Shown here: positions 18,201 through 21,036 of the stretch, one piece after another | How the letters are laid out: every line of letters starts with the position of its first letter | How positions within the stretch are numbered: position 1 is the stretch's first letter | Assembly: GCA_046597185.1 (NCBI GenBank) | Contig: JBKJLF010000256.1 | Coordinates: forward strand, 1 to 21,036 | Source: CAMBDR01 sp046597185 | GTDB lineage: Bacteria > Pseudomonadota > Gammaproteobacteria > Burkholderiales > Burkholderiaceae_D | Direction: 5' to 3' | Length of the DNA: 21,036 nt | The notes under the pieces: generated by a model | Database searches by the model: none | What the model saw: the letters and a program-made list of their open reading frames with translations, nothing else | What the model was told of the DNA's origin: nothing | Translations under genes and position numbers: made by a program

Positions 18201-21036
18201 CCCCTGCACTATTTTTCAGAGCAAAGCTGTGGCCCGTGGCATCAATCGCGCCCAAGTGGGTAATTTGATTGGACTGTGTGTTCAGAGTGGTGTCAGCGCT
18301 GGTATTGGTCAGTGCCAGCGTGCCAGCCTTGAGTACATCGCTTTGCGCCAGTGCCACCGTATTCTTCAGAGTCAAAGTTTGGCCACTTGCATCCACCTTG
18401 CCCAGTTTAACGATCTCGTTAGCCTGGTTCAGCGTGCTGGCGAACGATGTATTGGTCAACTCTAGGGTTGTTGCCTTCATAACGCCAGTTTGCGTCAGTA
18501 CCACCGTGTCTCTCAGCGAAAAGGTTTTGCCTGTGGCATCAATCGCGCCCAGTGCGTCGATCTTGTTATTTTGCGTACCGAAGTTGCTGGTTCCAGCCGT
18601 ATTGCTAACGGCCAGGGTGCCCGCATCAATCACCCCCGATTGGGTGAGGCCACCGGCATTCGAACTACTTAAGCTCAGGGTACCATCCACGGTTGAGGTT
18701 CCGACATCAATGGCAGACGCAGAATTCAGGAATGCGCTGCCGGTGGTGGTCACCTTCACGCTGCCCGTCGCAGCAATATCAATCGCGCCGATGCCAGTGG
18801 CACCGATACTCGCACCGTTGTTGGCGTTTAGCACCAGGTTCTTTGCGCTGATAATATCACCCGAAGTGGCATGTTCAGCATAAGTGCCCGCATGCAAGGT
18901 CAAGTCTTTACCTGCCAAATCCACCGCACCGCCGGTGGTCAGCGTACCGGTACCGCCGCTCACCCCAATTTCAATGGTGCTGGCATTGGATGCTTTCAAT
19001 TTGCCAATGGTCGTGCTGTTCACCTGGAATGTACCCATAGGCAATGTATTCATGTCATCGTGCAGACCAATTGCCGTGCTCGTAGTTTGCGGTTGCAAAC
19101 TGATAACCCCCGTCACAGCAGTCAAATCACCCGTGCCTAAATCCACGCTGGCAGCTTTAAGGGTCAGATTGGTAGCAGTAATCGCCTTGCTCGCCCCCAG
19201 GGTCAAGGTGCCAGCACCCGTTACCGCCAAATTCACCGTGCCACCGGTTGCGGTAATATCTTTCGTCAAAGTTGGCGCAGTACTATTTTTCAGTAAAAAA
19301 TCGCCCTTGGTGGAAACCACGCCCAAATTACTGATGGCATTGGTTTGCGAGCTAAAATCGACCCCGCCTGCACTGGTCGTCACGCTCAGGGTGCCCGCTG
19401 TAATGGCTCCGGTTTGATCCAGTGCCTGGCTATTGGTGATGCTGACGGCCTTACCCGTCGCGCCCACGGTACCCAGGTGGCTAATCACGTTGGCCTTATC
19501 CAGGGTGATATCTGCGGTGGCACCGGTAATGGTTAAGGTGCCTGCTGTCAACACGCCGGTTTGCGTAACACCACCACCGGTTGGGCTTAAATCCAGTGAA
19601 CCTTTACCAAGCGTTGAGGTACCCAGCGCAAAACCGCCGCTGGTGGTCAAAAATGCATTCTTGTCGGCTGTCGTGGTCACGCTCAGGCCAGTTGAGGTGT
19701 TGACACTAATCGCGCCGGTACCACTGGCACCAATCGCACCACCCGTTGCATTGAGCGCCAAAGTGCCAGCGGTAATGGTTTGACCAGTACCCGTATTGGC
19801 AAACGAACCACCATTCAATGTGACGGTACGCGTACCCAAGCCTACCGCACCACCAAGCGTAACGGCACCCGTGCCCGCTGTTTCGCCAATCACCACCGTG
19901 GTAGCACCAGTGCCGCTAATGGCCGTGAAATCGGCTGCATTTAAATTAAAGGTGCCAGCACCACCTGCCAGACCGATGCTGTCGCTCGATGCGTTAGGCT
20001 TCAGAGTCAATGTCCCGGTGACACTGGATAAGGTAGTGCCACTCAAGGAAACATCTTGCGCTTGTAAGGTCGCACCAGCAGCGGTCACGCTGGCAGAATT
20101 CAGGCTCAGTGTGCCACTGCCCCCGGTCAGGGTAAGTGCATGGCCCGTCGCATTGATCGTACTGGCCGCAGTCAAACCAGCACTGGTCTTAACAGAAAAA
20201 TCACCACCCGTACTGGTTATTGCGCCCAAATTCGAAATGGCATTGGTTTGCGTACCAAAATTAGTCAAGCCCCCAGTATTATTCACCGTTAGCGTGCCAG
20301 CAGTTATCGCACCGGTTTGGGTAATCGCTCCGGTTGAGGTTAAATTTAACGTGCCCGCAACAAGCGATGGGGCCACAAAATTGGCACCACTTGCCCCCAA
20401 ATTCAGGAAAGCACTCCCACCATTCGTATTCACAAAAAAATCACCACCCACAGCAACAACAATTCGACTGCCACTGGCACCAATATCCGCACTGGCGTTG
20501 TTCGCCTTCAAGGTCAGGTTATTTGCAGTAAGCGTGTTGGCGACACCGCTATAGGCAATTGAACCTGCATTCAATGTCAGGTTATGGGTACCGAAATTGG
20601 CAACCACACCACCGCTAGAAGCAGGGCCAATCGTTAATGCCCCCGTTCCACCGCTTGCCCCAATAATAATCTCGGTCGCACTTGAGCCACGCAATGCAGT
20701 TATACCATTATTTATGTTAAAGGTCTCAGCACCCGCTAACGATATCTTGGCAGTGGGGTCAAATGGCTCAAGATTAATCGTACCTGATACCGCACTTAAG
20801 TTAGTATTCGATAAACCGGGTCCCGCACTTTTCACATGCAGACCGCCTGATGTCAAGCTATTACTGCCAAATGTTACAGATTGATTCCCTGCATTGATAT
20901 CAATTAAATTCGCACCCGCAGTCACATTCCCACCAAAGGTCAATGTACTGGTGGAAGCGGAATTATTGAGCGTAAAATCCCCACCCGTAGCAGTAATGGC
21001 ACCCAGTGTGGTAATGGCATTGTTAGATGTGCCCAG
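3292..21036 (-). CDS. Giant repetitive filamentous-haemagglutinin-like surface protein (N-terminus outside window)
   Basis: One minus-strand frame runs without interruption from the right edge to TGA 3292-3294, giving 5,914 visible residues (residue 1 is 21034-21036). The frame is already open at the edge (LGTSNNAITTLGAITATGG), so TTG at 20943 is an internal Leu codon and not the start. The protein is rich in Thr, Ser, Ala, Gly, Asn, Val and Leu. It consists of degenerate strands such as GAITQ, VxGTTxLDAG, ITLxxxNDFTGAV, SLTDANALxLG and STVSGNLxVxAGG, the pattern of a right-handed parallel beta-helix seen in TpsA-type haemagglutinins. The C-terminus (NVIPLQP) shows no autotransporter barrel and no RTX nonapeptides. 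Two-partner secretion is therefore the best guess, but the diagnostic N-terminal secretion domain and a TpsB partner are not in the window. The likely role is adhesion, aggregation or biofilm formation at the outer surface. The repeat arrays and the C-terminal domain are listed separately. Confidence 0.88.
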   Translation of the reverse strand: MGTSNNAITTLGAITATGGDFTLNNSASTSTLTFGGNVTAGANLIDINAGNQSVTFGSNSLTSGGLHVKSAGPGLSNTNLSAVSGTINLEPFDPTAKISLAGAETFNINNGITALRGSSATEIIIGASGGTGALTIGPASSGGVVANFGTHNLTLNAGSIAYSGVANTLTANNLTLKANNASADIGASGSRIVVAVGGDFFVNTNGGSAFLNLGASGANFVAPSLVAGTLNLTSTGAITQTGAITAGTLTVNNTGGLTNFGTQTNAISNLGAITSTGGDFSVKTSAGLTAASTINATGHALTLTGGSGTLSLNSASVTAAGATLQAQDVSLSGTTLSSVTGTLTLKPNASSDSIGLAGGAGTFNLNAADFTAISGTGATTVVIGETAGTGAVTLGGAVGLGTRTVTLNGGSFANTGTGQTITAGTLALNATGGAIGASGTGAISVNTSTGLSVTTTADKNAFLTTSGGFALGTSTLGKGSLDLSPTGGGVTQTGVLTAGTLTITGATADITLDKANVISHLGTVGATGKAVSITNSQALDQTGAITAGTLSVTTSAGGVDFSSQTNAISNLGVVSTKGDFLLKNSTAPTLTKDITATGGTVNLAVTGAGTLTLGASKAITATNLTLKAASVDLGTGDLTAVTGVISLQPQTTSTAIGLHDDMNTLPMGTFQVNSTTIGKLKASNASTIEIGVSGGTGTLTTGGAVDLAGKDLTLHAGTYAEHATSGDIISAKNLVLNANNGASIGATGIGAIDIAATGSVKVTTTGSAFLNSASAIDVGTSTVDGTLSLSSSNAGGLTQSGVIDAGTLAVSNTAGTSNFGTQNNKIDALGAIDATGKTFSLRDTVVLTQTGVMKATTLELTNTSFASTLNQANEIVKLGKVDASGQTLTLKNTVALAQSDVLKAGTLALTNTSADTTLNTQSNQITHLGAIDATGHSFALKNSAGALDQSGAIKATTLVLDNVAGAVDLSSQANKVLNLGASSIGGNFTLINSNGISGIGLTGNQNLGTGVLDLNTGGSGSVNFGTASVVAGGITLKSGGIDLGTASLTTVTGSIKLQANTTSTAINVGAGTGYNLGATDIVKLKASKAGTIEIGATGATGVITIAGASDFGSSDNNSTSRTVILNGGSITNGGFTITAGTLNLNANTSGGNIGATGAGAIDFAATKITASTTGGGSLFLTSANGFDLGTTNVGAGTLDLAVTGGATGLTQSGVFTAGTLNINNTKGETKFDNKTNVISALGTITATGKTFSLTNAAVLGQSGVISADTFNLTNSAASNLTGQTNVISNLGTVTQTGGDFALDNTGAALTLVGPVSASGKVTLNTATKLFTFGSNASIAATSLSVTSTGVTAVDKVMITTPTKLNAQTGAVTLDNTANTFSGTLDITNTGGAAVKLAASGDLALDNIATGGDLTVKSATGSITQSVTSVLNVAGKTSVTIDTAGKDVLLANATNVFTGTVTVTGSAHDVGLSNGVMNAPLAMFNSAGLHNLTLNYKNSKVELAATNLSGSLEILAGGDITTTGALVVPGTTKLDAGTANAIKLLDSNNDFTGAVSIANATNATIVNKNALLLGGASVSGTLDLTAGGAITQTTDGVTAGTLTVSNTAGATNLSTATNVISHVGTIAAAMQKVSLKNNHTLDQTGVITADTLSIDNKAATDFTGKTNVIAKLGAITQSGGDFSLNNQGTALSADGAISASGQTITLDTGNVAFNFGIVAITADKLNVTSKGVTQTAGGVTLDATTTLSAGAAGVTLDDAANTFKQSLAVTNTTAAVKITAAGDLTLGAISTDSDLTVVAKGSVSQSAAATVDGNTSVTIDTGPLKDVTLDKNNVLKGSITIAATGGGSVQDVSLTNTHTGSFAATLPASVRDLTLNQTKGAVDFANDAMFRKLAVTAGGAITQTGVLTVTGTTTLNAGVNDITLTKATNDFQGAVVANGAKVQITDANSLILGASTITATLDLSAGANLTQTGPLVVTGATTVAFGPSSDVLLGDTGNNFKGGISFSGSSFGSLALADSNAAAVLPTLPASLTNLTLNFANAAIALPDVVATGNLSVTAKGISQSAGKTIKVTGTSNFDGTTSTIAVNNTGNDFTGAVSLKSDSSASILDANALKLDTSSVASLIVSSGTLTQAGALTVTGVTELDSAASAITLGNTGNSFGGAVSIPHASAATLVNGKALVLDTSSITGNLDVTTKSGLTQNGALSVGGTTKVTLDSAADQDVVLSKTTNDFTGSLTIATANTGTAQDITVANSHIGSANVILPATLRDLTLTQTKGAVDLSPTTTIRNLSVTAGGAITQSGGSLTVTGTTTLDAGASNSITLAHASNDFTGDVKVVHAKDATLVDANALALGVSDVAQNLNLTVGGNLTQTGALKVAGTTDVTLKTNTNIDVTLLNAGNDLTGKLTIATVNPGTAQDISVLNAHNGAANIMLPTGLRNLTLSQTKGAVALSGATLSGNLDVSAGGAITQSAALSVAGTTTLAAGSGNDITLTQTNDFKDTVSITSGKNVSLTDANALKFGAGTVSGNLAVIASGAITQTGALNVTGASGFDAGANTITLGGANDFTGAVALKGSTVSITDANALVLGSSTVSSDLTVNASGNVSQTAALAVTGNTTVNLKAGATDDVLLATAGNSFTGSVTVANNGGTAHDVSLTNSKSAVANFTVPTTVNNLTLKQTNGAIALAGTTVTGNLDVSAGGAITQSAALTVTGTATLAAGSGNDITLTKSNDFQDAVAITNAKNVSLTDANALKLGTGAVSGNLVVSANGAITQTGALSVSGTSSFDAAANAITLGGANDFTGAVALKGSTVSITDSNALVLGSSTVTSDLTVNAGGNVSQTAALAVTGNTTVNLNAGATDDVILATAGNTFTGNVAVVNNGGTAHDVSLTNSKTAAANFTLPGTVNNLTLKQTNGAIALAGTTVTGNLDVTAGGAITQSAALSVAGTTALAASSSNDITLTKSNDFTGMVTITSGNNVSLTDANALDLGASTVSGNLAVTAGGALTQSGALAVTGTSSLDSTGKTITLTKGGNNFSGAVTLKGSDVSITDTNALALDASTVSGNLTLSVGGNLTQNAALKVTGNTSITATGGTPDILLATAGNDLVGSITVAGTVHDVSLTNSHASASNLTLPANVNNLTLNQSAGALAIPGVSVAGTLDASAGGAITQGGVLSVTGTTTLDAGKTNDITLASANDFNGAVTITNGKNVSLKDSNALLLGAAAVAGNLIVNTGGALTQNAVLTVGGTTAIDTTGNAITLTQANDFTGAVALKGSTVSITDTNALILDGSTVTGDLTVGVGGHVTQNAALTVGGSSTINLNAGATDDVTLALAGNDFASNLAIKETGGTARNVSLANSHTGAANFTLPTSLNNLSINQVNGAVDLSKATLSGTLDVSAGGAITQNGVLSVAGAATFVAGSGNNITLTKSNDFKAAFGITSGKNVSVTDANSLLFAASNVSGNLVVIAGGALTQGGGLTVGGTASFDAAGNNITLINANNDFTGALAFKGVDVTVLDKNNTVLGASTITGNFGLSVGGNVTQTGAMVVAGSSTFNLSAGSNNDITLNNADNDFTGAVAVNNGVGNAHDVSLTNSHNGAANFTLPTNLNNLTIQQTNDAVALSKAVLTGNLDVSAGGAITQSGVLSVAGTTSLAAGTGNAITLTQANDFTGAVGIASGKDVSLTDANALILGAGNVSGNLSVTTGGALSQNAALAVAGSTTLDSTGNIITLAQANNDFTGAVSLKGSDVSLVDKNALILAASTITGSLTLGVGGNVTQTGALSVAGSSTINLNNGSVDITLANEDNDLTGNLAIVNGAGSANDVSLTNKHAAAANLTLPGSLHNLAIKQTNGAVALATQTVTGNLAVSAGGAITQGGALTVTGTTTLDAGSGNAITLTQANDFTGAVSITSAKDVSLTDSNTLVLGAGAVSGNLVVSTSGALTQNAAISVAGSSTIDTNGNAITLSQTNNDFTGAVALKGSNVSVTDKNALVLDGSTISGDLTLGVGGNLTQSDNVAQSGKLEVTGTTTITSELAGGLNVSLPNPANNLHNNVNILNGAIGTVKNITIGNNYSGASFLALPLGLENLTLNYTNSSVKLSASTLLGNLDVTSSGAITQTGALIVNGTTTLDAGTTNNITLGLTGNDFKQEVKIRHGKDVTLNYDGSLLLGDSAIENDFNVTTVGGVTQNGVVTVGHDYTLVAGGALAQTGTLTVANNLDATAAGMNQMGAISVTGSTKLNAGTNAITFDNASNKFDGALSFTGGVVALANNAAVVLGASTATGNWSLTAAGNVSQTAALNVGGSSTLTVTAAGADITLADPANTLGSTIVVAQSGAGTLHDLTLLNSNAGVNLASVPVLGKLQITAGGDIAQTGNLNVTGTGTFSAVGNNVTLNQAANEFVGAVSVTAKNADIQDATALLLGASTLTGDVKLTTTGNVTQSGTVLVTGKTEINSGAGAITLLDAANKFDGAVKLTTSGNADLNDVGALIFDASTVGGNLGVKTAGKLSQIGTLNVTGTTNLTVDKNTVDVLLAFKDAGKTMPSDNNLKGTVTVATTNGGKINAFELNNISATASTLNLPATLDSLTLNFKNTGLTLGGDKVLGTTVAKDVNITTGGDINQSAALHVGGISKFDATTFTVNLSDNANTFIGAVGLKGGAKVAINAASNLAFSGITVVNGPLEIVTTGNVTQSGIITQGGSTGSTITASAIDLGLANVLTGPLSLNGNTIKVVDTLPVTLGASKIGSSLDITSGGNITQTAALNVSGNTTFTVNSNGNVQLGQFPNDFGGTITIGGSINDVDLRNVHSGASTLNLPGSINNLKLTYDNSGITLPTTTLRGNLEASANGDITQVGNVSVPGTTKLTAIGHAIKLDQAGNDFVGALSLNASGGGDLEIKDVNGIIFSDSTLGSGKVTVTAGGDITQIGSITQGAAAGLTSFTSSGGNITLTKAGNIFTGPVGLNTSGVFNAALTNQGALTMAESKLGNGSLTVIATGDITQKGAITQGVGAKGASFTTGAFGIKLDDSANDFNGGLKLNNSGTADVTVVDANTLALDQIKVGSGKLTITGKAGITQIAGIEQEAGLGAVKFAAETGAIVIDKANKITGPISVSQQGANDVTLANTGGVSLATVALGSGKFNVTATGDITQTDTGSVLQTANAGAASFTTGAGVIRLNKAGNDFTGAVSLKNTGNNAVELVDVNDLKLGASQVGTGTLTITSGGAISQSAGLTQALAGGLVTVKAGAAGALGKAITLDSTDNDFTGSVGLTGAATKIVDKNTLILGAGTITGAFDAKATGLTQTDALLVTGASKLNVGTGSIVLSKSNDFNTLDLTAASASITDRNALALSGKLTADLSVSAGGALSQSAAVVVGGTTTLSATGNTITLNDKANDFNKLSATGSVISLTDTNALTLGATATGNVSVNSAALTFTASTVGGSLTATTSGAVGQTGALTVTGVSTISAGANAVTLGGANDFKDAVTVVTTGAANGVTLNDINSLKLGAVNVGGELKTTSVGLTQDAAGLAVTGKSSFDAGAGSIVLTNSKNDFVGSVGLTNSGGNAVSVLDANGLILGAVNLGTGDTAIKASGDITQLEAFKTAGKASFDSTGNSLTLSHKDNSFAGQVSLTSAATDIAASGKLDVDLITTGATTVSAADINISGKAGQNLGVTATGTIAQTAGLKVTGATSLKSGGALNLNRDDNDFTGKVDVQATDAVLHTAGALNFSSKANKVTLVGGKNIEFGLNDIAGSLTFTANGAFTIGAGGALNVPNLTLTLPGTQDFGSLLDPILIERSSQVTVINAHSGFFKIPFAGQTKFDVTSPLLAVSGACIRVNGGACRNGNELVSGAISSVQSSAVSGLSAKLVKEDALTRKLKYGFAGDLQQAQSFPHGGSLEVKSYPSSGPRELAPKAGSVNVIPLQP
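3295..3756 (-). other. Non-repetitive C-terminal domain of the giant protein, with a Cys pair
   Basis: Residues 5761-5914 leave the repeat pattern. The segment starts at NVPNLTLTLPG and passes through LLDPILIERSSQVTVINAHS and GFFKIPFAGQ. It then has a CIRVNGGAC loop (Cys5823 at 3568-3570, Cys5831 at 3544-3546) and a basic tail containing LTRKLKYGF. I see no other cysteine in the visible protein. In Haemophilus HMW1, a two-partner-secreted adhesin, a C-terminal disulfide loop anchors the protein at its transporter. The same job here is an inference, and these cysteines lie further from the end (84 and 92 residues). Confidence 0.6.
5425..6330 (-). repeat. Five-copy array of 74-77-residue repeats in the giant protein
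   Basis: Copies begin at the motif (L/V)G(S/N/T)G(K/S/T)(L/V/F)(T/N)(V/I), with the first codon's lower base at 6328, 6103, 5878, 5656 and 5425. Spacings are 225, 225, 222 and 231 bp. Each reads as a GxLTVxATGDITQ strand, an ITQG-like turn, SFTTxxGxIxLxKAGNDF, then a strand ending in VDxNxLxL. The last copy continues to about 5197. The copies are diverged, so this is an old array. Confidence 0.8.
6577..16554 (-). repeat. Main array of about 234-residue superunits in the giant protein
   Basis: The landmark LTLxQTxGAV and its variants recurs in frame at 16552, 15409, 14923, 14215, 13705, 13003, 12301, 11608, 10906, 10201, 9499, 8773, 8011, 7282 and 6577 (lower base of the central codon). Spacings from 13705 down to 8773 are 702, 702, 693, 702, 705, 702 and 726 bp. 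A full superunit has three modules: A of about 69 residues (ITQ...DITLTKSNDF...NALKLG...), B of about 67 (ITQTGALSV...GAVALKGSTVSITD...) and C of about 98 (NTTVNL...AHDVSLTNS...LTLKQTNGAI...). Units at 15409-14923 (486 bp) and 14215-13705 (510 bp) lack B. Other units are longer or more diverged. Confidence 0.88.
12301..13704 (-). repeat. Two nearly identical consecutive 702-bp superunits
   Basis: Sequence starting at 12301 recurs 702 bp further on with few changes. Positions 12620-12651 equal 13322-13353 (32 identical bases), and 12359-12378 equal 13061-13080, followed by another long match after one change. Similarity at synonymous sites points to a recent tandem duplication or to gene conversion. 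The limits given are landmark positions; the phase of the unit is arbitrary. Confidence 0.75.
17570..20480 (-). repeat. Upstream repeat zone with IGAxGxGAI landmark (spacing 250-409 residues)
   Basis: The motif IGA(S/T)GxGAI and relatives, followed by a Thr-rich stretch, FLxxxxGFxLG, and GVTQTG with AGTL, recurs at 20474, 19724, 18797 and 17570. Spacings are 750, 927 and 1,227 bp. Between copies lie variable numbers of shorter modules, which explains the uneven spacing. The motif N(A/V)ISxLGxI(T/D)xTG(G/K) is shared with the right edge of the window, so this zone continues beyond it. Confidence 0.65.
18085..18540 (-). repeat. 49-50-residue repeat array nested in the upstream zone
   Basis: The motif A(T/S)GxxF(S/A)L(K/R)N followed by LxQ(T/S)GVxKAxTLxLTNT recurs with lower-base landmarks at 18535, 18388, 18238 and 18088 (spacings 147, 150 and 150 bp). 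Each copy adds about three predicted beta-helix strands. The last copy is the most diverged (SIGGNFTL). Confidence 0.75.

Noticed and set aside
20941..20943. TTG as the start codon of the giant gene
   Set aside because: The frame continues upstream to the window edge with the same repeat motifs, so this is an internal leucine codon.
554..21036. Idea that kinase, DUF1499 and giant adhesin form one regulated system
   Set aside because: They are on the same strand, but a strong stem-loop and 97-124-bp gaps separate them, and nothing in the sequences shows interaction. Conserved neighbourhood in other genomes would be needed.

Overview
The window looks like a chromosomal stretch of a betaproteobacterium, probably Burkholderiales and Oxalobacteraceae-like. 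This rests on family resemblance of the DUF1499 protein and the serine/threonine kinase to proteins I know from that group. It is an inference, not a search result. GC content is moderate and codon use is uniform in the coding parts. I see no insertion sequence, tRNA, rRNA, CRISPR array or prophage gene.

Layout: (1) 1-119 is the C-terminal end of an unidentified + strand gene. (2) 120-553 is non-coding, with an AT-rich island, a TATAAT box and a nested inverted repeat. (3) 554-2686, minus strand, encodes a membrane-anchored Hanks-type Ser/Thr kinase with a coiled-coil, Pro-rich and Sel1-like C-terminal half. (4) 2811-3194, minus strand, encodes a small DUF1499 protein whose start is fixed by a good Shine-Dalgarno. 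(5) 3292 to the right edge (21036), minus strand, is one uninterrupted reading frame of at least 5,914 codons. It encodes the C-terminal part of a giant repetitive beta-helical surface protein of the filamentous-haemagglutinin/two-partner-secretion type. Its N-terminus, start codon and any secretion partner gene lie beyond the right edge.

The giant gene is about 84% of the window and is built hierarchically. Going from the visible N-terminus to the C-terminus there is a zone with 250-409-residue spacing that holds a nested 49-50-residue array. Next comes a long array of about 234-residue superunits (exactly 702 bp in several copies), each made of three modules of about 69, 67 and 98 residues. 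Some superunits lack the middle module. Then follows a five-copy array of 74-77 residues, and last a non-repetitive C-terminal domain of about 154 residues holding the only two cysteines I see in the visible protein. The numerous long + strand ORFs across this region are antisense shadows.

The three minus-strand genes point the same way (giant gene, DUF1499, kinase). A perfect 9-bp stem-loop separates the giant gene from DUF1499, so they need not form an operon. No functional link between kinase and giant protein can be shown from the sequence.
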